Shown: positions 10,221-17,503 of the stretch, in pieces
How positions within the stretch are numbered: position 1 is the first letter of the stretch
How the letters are laid out: every line of letters begins with the position of its first letter
Assembly (NCBI RefSeq): GCF_026153205.1
Contig: NZ_JAPFBW010000001.1
Span: 62,001 to 126,000 of the forward strand
Length of the DNA stretch: 64,000 bases
Origin: Aquabacterium sp. A7-Y
GTDB taxonomy: Bacteria; Pseudomonadota; Gammaproteobacteria; Burkholderiales; Burkholderiaceae_C
Direction: 5' to 3'
Notes under the pieces: generated by a model
Seen by the model: the letters and a program-made list of their open reading frames with translations, nothing else
What the model was told of the DNA's origin: nothing
The model's database searches: none
Translations under genes and position numbers: made by a program

Positions 10221-10241
10221 GGCCGCTCTCGGTGAGCGGCC
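10221..10241. repeat. 8-bp perfect hairpin in the kinase-regulator gap
   Basis: GGCCGCTC / GAGCGGCC with a 5-base loop. No T-run follows on either strand, so it is not a standard terminator. It is placed where a transcript from 10194-10209 would begin. Confidence 0.4.
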
Positions 10242-10535
10242 CGCTCGCCGCCGCACCAGCGCAACGACGAGCAAGAAAAGCACCTGGAACCCTTGCGCGA
10301 CCCTTCGAGCCACCAGAGTGAAACGTCGCGGGGGTATCCCTCATAGCTTGTTGTTCGGCTGCTCCCTGTCACAAGCCTCCGCTCCCTCGCCGCCCGCGCC
10401 TCGCTTTTCCGGACTGGAAGACCGGGGCGAAACGGGCATGCGCCTGGCCCGGGGCGGCTCCGGCGTGCAGTGTTCGACTGCACGCCTTGGAACCTGGCTT
10501 GCCGGGCATCGGCGGGTGCTGCGTTGCGAGCGTCA

Positions 10536-10563
10536 ATTATGAGGCGCGGCGACGCCATTGCAA
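10536..10563 (-). promoter_or_regulatory. Candidate sigma-70 promoter for the response-regulator gene
   Basis: On the minus strand, -35 TTGCAA (10563-10558) and -10 CATAAT (10541-10536) are 16 bp apart. The leader to the ATG at 10162 would be about 370 bases. CCATTGCAA occurs here (10555-10563) and again exactly 60 bp away (10615-10623), which could be a repeated operator. The remainder of the 509-bp gap 10163-10671 shows nothing I can assign. Confidence 0.4.
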
Positions 10564-10671
10564 CGCAGTGTCTGTCATTGTCGGCCGGCGAAAGACGAAC
10601 GCAACCATTGCAAGATGTGTCGTTTCTCAGGCGCGCTGCGCCACGCGCTCCTGCCCGGGCCCTGGCCACGC

Positions 10672-13449
10672 TCACGATGGGGACGGGACCGCTTCGCGGC
10701 CAGTGACCATCTCGAGCAGCGTCTCGATCAGCACGGCGGAGTCGATCGGCTTGCCGATGTGGGCGTCGAAGCCCGCCGCGAAGGCCTTGGCGCGGTCGCG
10801 TGCGCTGGCGAAGGCCGTCAGGGCAACCGCCGGAACACGCTTCAGGCCCTGACGCAGCTCCTCGGCTCGCCAGCGGCGGATGAAGCTGTAGCCGTCCTCG
10901 TCGGGCATCGCGATGTCGGAAATCAAGGCGTCGGGCTGCTGCTGCGCGGGCAGTTCGGCGAGGTAGCGGAAGGCCGCCGCGGCATTGTCGAAGCTCGCGA
11001 GGTCGGCGTTCTGGTCGCGCAGGATGAAGGACAGGATCTCGCGGCCGTCCTGGTCGTCCTCGACCACCACGATGCGCTTGCGGGCCAGCGGGTGGGCGCG
11101 GCCGTCCTGGCTGCGTTGGCCGGCCGGCACGTCCTGGCGTGCCGCTTCGGCGAGGCGGCGCGGCAGCTCGACCACGAAGGAGGCGCCCCGGCCCGGGCCC
11201 TCGCTGCTGGCGCGCAGGCGACCCCCGTGCAGCTCGACCAGCTGGCGGGCCAGCGACAGCCCCAGGCCCAGGCCGCCCTGGCGCCGGGTGCTGGAGCCGT
11301 CAGCCTGGTGGAAGCGGTCGAACACTTGCGGCAGCAACTGCCTGTCGATGCCGATGCCCGAGTCGCGCACCTCGATTTCCAGCGCGTGCGGGCCCAGGTG
11401 GGTGGACACGCAGACACGGCCTTCGGACGGCGTGAACTTGATGGCGTTGGAGATCAGGTTGGCCAGCACCTGGCGCAGCCGCTCGACGTCCATGTCGACC
11501 ATGCCGATCTGAGGATCGTGCGAGACGCTCAGCTGGATGTGCTTGGCCTCGGCACCGGGCCGGAAGTTCTCGACCGCCTGCTCGACCACCGGTGCCAGCG
11601 CCGCGCAGCGCGTCTCCAGATTGAGCTTGCTGCGCAGCAGTCGCTGCGTGTCCAGCAGATCGTCAACCATGCGCGCCTGCGCCTGGGTGTTGCGGTCGAT
11701 CGCGTCGAGCGCGCGCAACTGCGCCGGGCTGAGCTCGCCGGTCTGCCTCAGCACGTGGGCCCAACCGCGAATGGCGTTGAGCGGTGAACGCAGCTCGTGG
11801 GAGACCACCGCGACGAATTCGTCCTTGGCCGAGGCCAGCGCCTCCGCCTCGGCGCGAGCGGCCCGTTCACGCTCCAGCAGCGCCTCGCGCTCGATCTCGC
11901 GCTCCTTGCGTTCGGTGATGTCCTCGGCGATGCCGCCGATGCGCACCACCACGCCGTCTGCGTCACGCAACTGGAAACGCCGGTCCCGGATCCAGCGCAG
12001 CTGGCCGTCGGCGCGGCGAATGCGGTACTCGCGCAGGGCGTCCTGAGTGCCGGGCGGCGCCGTCTCGGAGAAGAAGGGCGTTCCCAGGCCGGCTGCCTCG
12101 GGAGCCACCAAGGCATCGCGCCAGAGGCCGGGGTCGGCCTGCAGGGCCTGGCAGGGCCGGCCCCAGACCCGCTCAAAGGCAGGGCTGACATAGAGCAGCT
12201 GGCCGCCGCTGACGTCGGCGAGCCAGAAGACGTCGTCGCTGCTTTCGGCGAACTGGCGGAAACGCTGCTCGCTTTCCTCCAGCGCCGACACGGCGTGGCG
12301 GCGCTGCGTGATGTCGTAGGCGATGCACAGCACCGTCTCGACATGGCCCTCGCGGTCGAACTCCGGGATCAGGCGGCAGATGTAGTGGCTCACCGGGCGC
12401 GCCGGGTCCTGGCGCTGCACGCTGAACTGGCATTCCTGTTCCTGACCGCTGCGCAGCGCGGCGAGCGCCGTGCTGCGCCATTCCTCGGCCACCACGGCCG
12501 GCAGGCCCGCCTGGCCGCTGGTGCGGCCGATCAGGCCGGAAGGCGGCAGCCCGAAGGCGGTCTCGATGGCCCGGTTGGCGTAGACGTGGCGCAGCTGGCG
12601 GTCGAGTCGGGTGATGACGTCGGGCGCGTTTTCGACCAGGGTGCGGAACTCGCGTTCGCGCTGGTCGAGCGCGTCTTCCACCCGCTTCTGGTGTTCGATC
12701 TCGGTCGCCATGCCGGCCCACAGCAGCGGTTCGCCGCGGTGGTCGCACATCAGCTGGGCCCGCGACAGATGCCAGCGGAACTGCCCGCGCGCATCGCGCA
12801 GACGGAACTGGCCCTCGAACTTGCCGTCGTGCGCGTGCGCCTGCCGCCATTGCTCGACCAGCGCCAGGTGGTCGTCGGGGTGGACCAACTCGAGCCACTC
12901 GTCGGCGAGGGAGCAATCGTTGGCCAAGCCCGTGTATTCGAACCAGTGCTGGTTGACATACACCGCACTGCCATCCGGCGAGCAGGCGAACAGCAGCGCC
13001 GGCACCGCATGCGCGACGCCGGCGAAAGGCAAACCCGTGAGGGCCGGCAGCGGGGCCTGTCCGGCCGTGCCGGTGGCCCGCAGTGTATGGAAGCTGACCA
13101 GCCAGGCCGGCGCCGTCATGGTGTGCAAGGGCTGAACCTGCACATAGCCCTGGGTGTGGGTGCTGGTCCGCAGGCGCGCCACCGAGGCATGCGTCCCGGC
13201 CGCCGGGGGCAGGCCTTCGGCGTCGTCGAGCAGGCTGGTCGCGCCTTCGAGGAGCTCATCCAGGGGTTGGCCGATCACTTCGTCGGCCGGCAGTCCGAGG
13301 AGGTCTTCGAGGGCGCCGCCCGCGCTCGCGACACAGGGGCGGGCATTCGGGCCGCTTTGCATGGCCACGAAAAACAGTTCGCCGAGTGCCACCCCGGCGT
13401 CGGTGAGCATGGGGGCGGCGGCCGCGCTTGGGTGCGGTTGTGCTTGCAT
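10672..13449 (-). CDS. Multi-PAS hybrid sensor histidine kinase with receiver domain
   Basis: 925 residues, soluble (no membrane segments). A weak PAS-like region (1-130) is followed by three PAS/PAC units (about 140-265, 265-395, 395-525; PAC signatures end in EIEHQKR, DITQRRH and DITERKE). The dimerisation/phosphoacceptor domain has H551 in VSHELRSPLNAIRG, then a HATPase with N-box NLISNAIKF and G-box GGLGLGLSLAR, and a C-terminal receiver with D845 in ISDIAMPDED. There is no HPt domain, so the receiver may act as a brake. A 69-residue protein gene lies 85 bp upstream, and a sigma-54 promoter at 13906-13921 points at both. This suggests autoregulation if the NtrC-type regulator at 8783 is its partner. 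Confidence 0.93.
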   Translation of the reverse strand: MQAQPHPSAAAAPMLTDAGVALGELFFVAMQSGPNARPCVASAGGALEDLLGLPADEVIGQPLDELLEGATSLLDDAEGLPPAAGTHASVARLRTSTHTQGYVQVQPLHTMTAPAWLVSFHTLRATGTAGQAPLPALTGLPFAGVAHAVPALLFACSPDGSAVYVNQHWFEYTGLANDCSLADEWLELVHPDDHLALVEQWRQAHAHDGKFEGQFRLRDARGQFRWHLSRAQLMCDHRGEPLLWAGMATEIEHQKRVEDALDQREREFRTLVENAPDVITRLDRQLRHVYANRAIETAFGLPPSGLIGRTSGQAGLPAVVAEEWRSTALAALRSGQEQECQFSVQRQDPARPVSHYICRLIPEFDREGHVETVLCIAYDITQRRHAVSALEESEQRFRQFAESSDDVFWLADVSGGQLLYVSPAFERVWGRPCQALQADPGLWRDALVAPEAAGLGTPFFSETAPPGTQDALREYRIRRADGQLRWIRDRRFQLRDADGVVVRIGGIAEDITERKEREIEREALLERERAARAEAEALASAKDEFVAVVSHELRSPLNAIRGWAHVLRQTGELSPAQLRALDAIDRNTQAQARMVDDLLDTQRLLRSKLNLETRCAALAPVVEQAVENFRPGAEAKHIQLSVSHDPQIGMVDMDVERLRQVLANLISNAIKFTPSEGRVCVSTHLGPHALEIEVRDSGIGIDRQLLPQVFDRFHQADGSSTRRQGGLGLGLSLARQLVELHGGRLRASSEGPGRGASFVVELPRRLAEAARQDVPAGQRSQDGRAHPLARKRIVVVEDDQDGREILSFILRDQNADLASFDNAAAAFRYLAELPAQQQPDALISDIAMPDEDGYSFIRRWRAEELRQGLKRVPAVALTAFASARDRAKAFAAGFDAHIGKPIDSAVLIETLLEMVTGREAVPSPS

Positions 13450-13534
13450 AGGTCCTCAGCAGGTGCCCGACGGGCGGCGCGAACGGCAGGGCAGTGGGCA
13501 GGTCGGCAACAAGTGCGGCAAGGAGGGTGGGGCA

Positions 13535-13744
13535 CTAGCGGTAGCGGGTGGCACGCTCCCAGGGCTGCGGCAGGCTGCGGCGCGGGGCGTCCTCGCCCGG
13601 CTTCGGGCCCTGAGGGAGCCGGCCGTCCCGCGCGGTGTCAGGGCTGGCACCGGGCGGCGGCTCTAGGCCCTCCAGCACGCCGGGGGCACGCGTCACGCGG
13701 CCCGGCGGCGCGCCGAAGACATCATGGGCGGTGGAGCTGGCCAT
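13535..13744 (-). CDS. Small hypothetical protein (69 aa)
   Basis: Starts MASSTAHDVFGAPPGRVTRA and ends RSLPQPWERATRYR. It is not recognised. Support for a real gene is the ribosome site AGGAG seven bases before the ATG, the placement 85 bp ahead of the hybrid kinase on the same strand, and the sigma-54 promoter about 160 bp upstream. Composition is rich in Pro, Arg and Gly, with no membrane segment or signal peptide, so it is probably disordered. A longer in-frame extension to 13825 lacks a ribosome site. Confidence 0.55.
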   Translation of the reverse strand: MASSTAHDVFGAPPGRVTRAPGVLEGLEPPPGASPDTARDGRLPQGPKPGEDAPRRSLPQPWERATRYR

Positions 13745-13905
13745 CGAAAATCTCCTGCACGAAGTCGCTGCCGACGCTGCGAGCGAGGAGCTTCCGGGCA
13801 CCTGGCGCGCGCATCGGGGAATCAAAACTCCTCCCTCCAGACCCGCGCAAGCGGCAATTCAGACACATCGCGGCGGGTCCGGAGGGAGTGCACAACACGC
13901 TACAA

Positions 13906-13921
13906 CGCAAACAGCGTGCCT
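13906..13921 (-). promoter_or_regulatory. Sigma-54 promoter for small protein and hybrid kinase
   Basis: Minus strand AGGCACG-CTGT-TTGCG; GG at 13920-13919 and GC at 13908-13907, ten bases apart. Predicted start near 13895, about 150 bases before the ATG at 13744. It is divergent to the promoter at 14100-14115; the gap 13745-14217 otherwise holds no gene that I can support. Confidence 0.68.
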
Positions 13922-14099
13922 GCCTTGCCCGGGCCCTCGCGAAGCGCCGCCGCAGGGCGGGCGGGATGGCGTCCCGGCACAGCTTGGCGCTCCGGGTTGG
14001 CAGTGCAGGAGAAACCCGCAGGGCTTACACCTGGTTGGGCATTTCGTTCGGTCGCTGCCCGTGTTCGGCGCCTCCTTGCAGGGCGCCCGGGACACCTCG

Positions 14100-14115
14100 C
14101 GGCACGCCGGTTGCT
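14100..14115 (+). promoter_or_regulatory. Sigma-54 promoter for the GlsB/YqjD/YqjE/lipocalin cluster
   Basis: CGGCACG-CCGG-TTGCT; GG at 14101-14102 and GC at 14113-14114, ten bases apart, 15 of 16 positions compatible with TGGCAYR-N4-TTGCW. Predicted start near 14126, leaving a leader of about 92 bases before the GTG at 14218. Confidence 0.74.
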
Positions 14116-14217
14116 GCAGTCCCCAGTGTGAGAGGTGCAGTTGTCCGGCCTTTGTCAAGAGGCACTCGACTGCTGCTTCACACGACACTTCCCACCAACT
14201 CTGACAGGAGCCTGCCC

Positions 14218-14490
14218 GTGATCAACTTCATCATCTGGTTAGTTGTTGGCGGCGTGATCGGCTGGATCGCCAGCATGATCATGCGCACTGATGCCCAGCA
14301 AGGGGTCATCCTCAACATCGTGGTCGGCATTGTCGGCGCCGCGCTCGGCGGCTGGCTGATCTCCCCGCTGGTCGGCGTTCCAAGCATCAACCAGGACGCC
14401 TTCAGCCTAGGGGCCATGCTGGTATCCCTGGTGGGCGCGGTCGTCCTGCTGGCGGTCGTGAACCTGGTGCGACGCGGCAGCATGCGCTGA
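14218..14490 (+). CDS. GlsB/YeaQ/YmgE family membrane protein
   Basis: 90 residues from a GTG at 14218, preceded by AGGAG at seven bases; the long open frame reaching 11797 is antisense readthrough across the kinase gene. Three hydrophobic segments (about 2-20, 28-48 and 61-82) with the family's glycine-rich GGVIGWIASMIM and VGIVGAALGGWL. Members (transglycosylase-associated proteins) are small inner-membrane proteins induced by envelope, acid or stationary-phase stress; no enzyme activity is established. First gene of a plus-strand cluster to 17472 under the sigma-54 promoter. Confidence 0.88.
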   Translation: MINFIIWLVVGGVIGWIASMIMRTDAQQGVILNIVVGIVGAALGGWLISPLVGVPSINQDAFSLGAMLVSLVGAVVLLAVVNLVRRGSMR

Positions 14491-14593
14491 CGCTACGGGC
14501 GGGGTGAGCAAACGGCCATCCCGCCCGGTGCAATTCTCTCTGCAATTCCTACCCAACCGCGGGCCTCGGGCCCGTCTACGGAGCACACTCATC

Positions 14594-15007
14594 ATGGAAA
14601 ACCAGCCTAGCACCTCCATTGGAACCTCTGGCGTCGGCAGCACCGGCTCGAGCAACGGGATCGGCTCGACCTCGGGCCTGGGCAGTTCCGCGGCGGGCGC
14701 CGGCAGCAGCTCTGCGTCCAGCATGGGCTCCACGGCCTCCAGCTCGAACGTGGTGGACCGCATGGCGCAGACCGCGCACGAGGCCGTCGACCGGGTCGCT
14801 GCCAAGGCCGGCCCCACGCTCGAGCGGCTGCGCGGCAGCGCCACGACGGCGCGCGAGCAGTTCAACGTCAAGCGCGGCGAATTCGGCGCCATGGAAGAGC
14901 AGTGGGTCGAGGCGGCCCGCGGCTATGTGCGCGAGCACCCCTTCACCGCCGTCACGGTGGCGGCGCTGGCCGGCATGCTGATCGCCCGCATCACGAGCCA
15001 TCGCTGA
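14594..15007 (+). CDS. YqjD/ElaB (DUF883) family protein
   Basis: 137 residues from the ATG at 14594 (GGAG ten bases upstream). The first 50 residues are Gly/Ser/Thr low complexity; then an amphipathic helix region (VVDRMAQTAHEAVDRVAAKA) and a C-terminal membrane anchor (YVREHPFTAVTVAALAGMLI) with the family's terminal basic residues. YqjD and ElaB of E. coli are inner-membrane anchored, bind ribosomes, and are stationary-phase (RpoS) proteins. The gene for a YqjE-like protein follows after 2 bp, the same order as yqjD-yqjE in enterics. Confidence 0.85.
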   Translation: MENQPSTSIGTSGVGSTGSSNGIGSTSGLGSSAAGAGSSSASSMGSTASSSNVVDRMAQTAHEAVDRVAAKAGPTLERLRGSATTAREQFNVKRGEFGAMEEQWVEAARGYVREHPFTAVTVAALAGMLIARITSHR

Positions 15008-15009
15008 CC

Positions 15010-15495
15010 ATGGGGCCCGCGACGTCGACCCAGGCGCCGGGCGCGATGGACGGAGCCGCCGCCCACCAGGCGGCAGCCGTCCATCAAGCGGCAGCCGTTC
15101 ATCAAGCCGCAGCAGCCGCTGCCCCGGCCGAGTCCTTCGCCCGCGCTGCCGGTTCACTCTGGCATGAGCTGCGGGCTTCGCTGCAGGAGCGCGCCAAGCT
15201 GTTTTCGCTGGAGGCGCAGCGCACCGGGCTGACCCTGGTGCAGCTGGTGCTCTACGCGGTGCTGGCGGCGGTCCTCATCGTGACGGCCTGGCTCGGCCTC
15301 ATGGGCGGCCTCGCTGCCTGGATGGTGATCAATGCCGAGATCCATTGGGGCCTGGCGCTGCTGACGGTGGTCGCGCTCAACTTGGTGGTCGCCGGCGTGC
15401 TCGCCTGGGCGATGCGCGGGCTGGTCCACCGCATGGGCTTCCCGGCGACGATACGGCAGCTCAAGCCCTTCGCCCAGCAGCCGAACACCCCGTGA
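15010..15495 (+). CDS. YqjE / phage-holin superfamily (DUF1469-like) membrane protein
   Basis: 161 residues from the ATG at 15010. An Ala/His/Gln-rich head with three copies of an HQAAAV-like hexapeptide is followed by an amphipathic stretch (ESFARAAGSLWHELRASLQE) and two membrane segments (about 85-110 and 115-140), ending in a basic tail. The family is named for holin-like topology, but in proteobacteria the yqjE partner of yqjD is a stress-related inner-membrane protein. No phage genes are nearby. The downstream lipocalin gene begins 23 bp later. Confidence 0.8.
   Translation: MGPATSTQAPGAMDGAAAHQAAAVHQAAAVHQAAAAAAPAESFARAAGSLWHELRASLQERAKLFSLEAQRTGLTLVQLVLYAVLAAVLIVTAWLGLMGGLAAWMVINAEIHWGLALLTVVALNLVVAGVLAWAMRGLVHRMGFPATIRQLKPFAQQPNTP
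15064..15117 (+). repeat. Three tandem 18-bp repeats inside the YqjE-like gene
   Basis: Units begin at 15064, 15082 and 15100 and encode HQAAAV, HQAAAV and HQAAAA. The copies differ at a few third positions, so they are not very recent. The repeat lengthens a disordered N-terminal head. Confidence 0.75.
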
Positions 15496-15518
15496 CTTCT
15501 ATCACCGCTGGAGCCCAC

Positions 15519-16442
15519 ATGCTTCGTTCCCTCCTGACCCAGATCGACGCCCGGATCGAGCAGTCCGAGGCCCAGGTGCGGCTGCAGGACGCACGCACCT
15601 TTGCCAGTTGGCAGCAGGCTCAGCGAGCCGGCAAGCAGCGTGTGAAAGCCCTGGCGATCGGCGGCGCCACCACCCTGGTGACGGGCTGGCTGTGGCGGCG
15701 CCTGACGCGCGGCAAGGGCGGCGGCAAACGCGAGCGCCGGCGCAGCAGCTGGACGCGGACCCTGTTCGGGCCGGCCGTGGTACCGCTGCTGGCGTCGCTG
15801 GCGACGCCGCTGCTCGGACGCAAGGGCTCGGCCTTCCTGGCCGGGCTGGGGCTGCCGTTTGCGCAGCCGGAACTGGTGGCGCTGGGCACCGCTGCCCAGC
15901 TCAGCCTGGACCAGTACTGCGGCGTCTGGTACGAGATCGCGGCGCTGCCCCCGGCGCGCACCGAGGAGCTGGGTGCCAGCGACGTGGTCACCGTTTTCGA
16001 GCCGCTGCCCGATGGCGGCCTGAAAGTGACCACCGAATGCCTGCGCGGCGACGGCAGCGTACGCCGCGAGGAGGGCACGGCCCGCATACCCGATCCGGAA
16101 CACCCGTCCCGGCTGGAGCTGAGCTTCGCGCCCGCGTGGTTGCGCTGGTGGCCCGGCTCGTGGACCGACTACTGGGTGTTGCACGTCGAAAGTGACTACT
16201 CCGCGGCGCTGGTCGGCACGCCGGAGCGCGACGGGCTGTGGCTGCTGTCGCGCACACCGACACTGGATGCCGGGACCTTCGACGACTTCGTCCGCCTGGC
16301 CCAGCAGGAAGGCTTCGACGTCAAGCGCCTGATCCGCACCGCGCACACCTCGGCGGCCGGGACCGACCCGACCCAGCCGCGCGCCGCGACGACAGCGCCG
16401 CTGGCCCCTGGCGAGTCGGACCGCCCGACGACCTACCACTGA
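15519..16442 (+). CDS. Lipocalin (Blc-like) with an N-terminal membrane/basic extension
   Basis: 307 residues from the ATG at 15519, GGAG five bases upstream; a GTG at 15492 is an alternative. The C-terminal 175 residues are a lipocalin: the G-x-W motif YCGVWYEIAALPP (135-137), TECLRGDGSVRREEGTARI, YWVLHVESDYSAALVG, and GLWLLSRTPTLD, matching bacterial Blc, which binds lysophospholipids. Usual Blc is an outer-membrane lipoprotein of about 175 residues; this protein has no lipobox. Instead it has about 120 extra residues: a coiled segment, a hydrophobic stretch near 43-58 followed by basic residues, and a second hydrophobic stretch near 83-115. It would be membrane anchored, an unusual arrangement. 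Confidence 0.82.
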   Translation: MLRSLLTQIDARIEQSEAQVRLQDARTFASWQQAQRAGKQRVKALAIGGATTLVTGWLWRRLTRGKGGGKRERRRSSWTRTLFGPAVVPLLASLATPLLGRKGSAFLAGLGLPFAQPELVALGTAAQLSLDQYCGVWYEIAALPPARTEELGASDVVTVFEPLPDGGLKVTTECLRGDGSVRREEGTARIPDPEHPSRLELSFAPAWLRWWPGSWTDYWVLHVESDYSAALVGTPERDGLWLLSRTPTLDAGTFDDFVRLAQQEGFDVKRLIRTAHTSAAGTDPTQPRAATTAPLAPGESDRPTTYH

Positions 16443-16463
16443 AACAGCGCCGTCCCGGGGGAC

Positions 16464-16985
16464 ATGTCGGATCTGTTCGCCATCCGCGTGCCGCTGTGGG
16501 AGCTGGTCCTGCGCGGCACGCTGACCTACTGGTTCCTGTTCCTGATCTTCCGTTTCATCATGCGACGCGACGTCGGCTCGGTCGCCATCGCCGACGTGCT
16601 GCTGCTGGTGCTGATCGCCGATGCTTCGCAAAACGCGATGGCAGGCGGCTATGCGACCCTCGCCGAAGGTGCCGTGCTGGTGGGAAGCATCGTCGGCTGG
16701 AACTTCCTGCTGGACTGGGCCAGCTTTCGCTACCCGCTGGTGCGGCGTTTCGCCGAGCCGCCGCCCCTGCCGCTGGTGCGCCACGGCCAGGTGCTGCACC
16801 GCAACCTGCGCCGCGAGTACCTCTCGCTGGAGGAGTTGCAGAGCAAGCTGCGCCAGAAGGGCGTCGAGGATCTGACCGATGTCAAGGCAGCCTACATGGA
16901 GGCCGATGGCAATGTCAGCGTGATTCACGCCAAGCGCCGCGCGCCGCGTTCCAGCGCGCCCGGCGCCGAGGGCAGGGCACCCTGA
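16464..16985 (+). CDS. DUF421 / YetF family membrane protein
   Basis: 173 residues. Three membrane segments (about 10-30, 40-58, 66-85) precede a cytoplasmic domain with RHGQVLHRNLRREYLSLEEL and DLTDVKAAYMEADGNVSVI, both typical of DUF421. YetF-like proteins are poorly characterised; some are linked to spore or stress phenotypes. The tail of about 20 residues is Arg/Pro/Ala rich. Fifth gene of the cluster that starts at 14218. Confidence 0.85.
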   Translation: MSDLFAIRVPLWELVLRGTLTYWFLFLIFRFIMRRDVGSVAIADVLLLVLIADASQNAMAGGYATLAEGAVLVGSIVGWNFLLDWASFRYPLVRRFAEPPPLPLVRHGQVLHRNLRREYLSLEELQSKLRQKGVEDLTDVKAAYMEADGNVSVIHAKRRAPRSSAPGAEGRAP

Positions 16986-17028
16986 TTGCTGAACAAGCAG
17001 GGAACCCACAGCCACAGGAGCACACACC

Positions 17029-17472
17029 ATGGCACAGAGCAGCATCCTCGGCGGACGCCGCGCGCCGCAACGCAACGAAGCCAGCCGCACCGGCATGCTG
17101 GGCCCGAGCGACACGTCCGACAGCGGCAGCGATGTCCAGGGCGGACCCGGGCTGGTGGACGCCCAGGCGCTGGGGCTGGACAGCGGCCCCACCTCGGACC
17201 TGGACCGTCGCGCTGGTGCCGGCGCGGACCTGGGTGACAGCGACCTCGACAGCGACAGCGATTCCGGCGGCAGCGGCGAACGCGCCCTGGCCGACCGCGA
17301 CGGCGGCTGGGTCGAGGGCGCCGACATCGCGCCCGACCGCATCGAAGGCGGGGATGAACTCGCGCTCGCGGCAGAGGACGAAGAGCTGGAGGACATGACC
17401 GCGGACGAGCTGTCGCCCGAGGACGACGTCGACAACACCGACGAGCAGGGCCGACTGAAGGGCACCCATTGA
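17029..17472 (+). CDS. Acidic, probably disordered hypothetical protein
   Basis: 147 residues, no signal peptide or membrane segment. It opens MAQSSILGGRRAPQRNEASR with LGPSDTSDSGSDVQGGPG, then runs of Asp/Ser/Gly (DLGDSDLDSDSDSGGSG) and a very acidic C terminus (EDEELEDMTADELSPEDDVD). The GPSDTSDSGSD segment resembles hypothetical proteins of other Burkholderiales as I remember them; no function is known to me. A ribosome site (CAGGAG) lies upstream. Last gene of the 14218-17472 cluster and convergent with the second kinase. Confidence 0.65.
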   Translation: MAQSSILGGRRAPQRNEASRTGMLGPSDTSDSGSDVQGGPGLVDAQALGLDSGPTSDLDRRAGAGADLGDSDLDSDSDSGGSGERALADRDGGWVEGADIAPDRIEGGDELALAAEDEELEDMTADELSPEDDVDNTDEQGRLKGTH

Positions 17473-17503
17473 GGTCCGGGAGCGTGGGCCTCCGCCTGCG
17501 CGC

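Noticed and set aside
10270-10285. Sigma-54-like box ahead of the response-regulator gene, minus strand (AGGTGCT-TTTC-TTGCT)
   Set aside because: Good -12 half but GGTGC in place of GGCAC; the sigma-70 hexamers at 10536-10563 are at least as good.
11797-14490. Open frame of 897 codons on the plus strand
   Set aside because: All but its last 90 codons are antisense to the hybrid kinase and intergenic DNA; GC-rich codon use leaves long open frames on the opposite strand. Only the part from 14218 has a ribosome site and family match.
15010-15495. Phage holin and possible prophage remnant
   Set aside because: The holin-superfamily match reflects YqjE topology; no other phage gene, integrase or attachment site is near.
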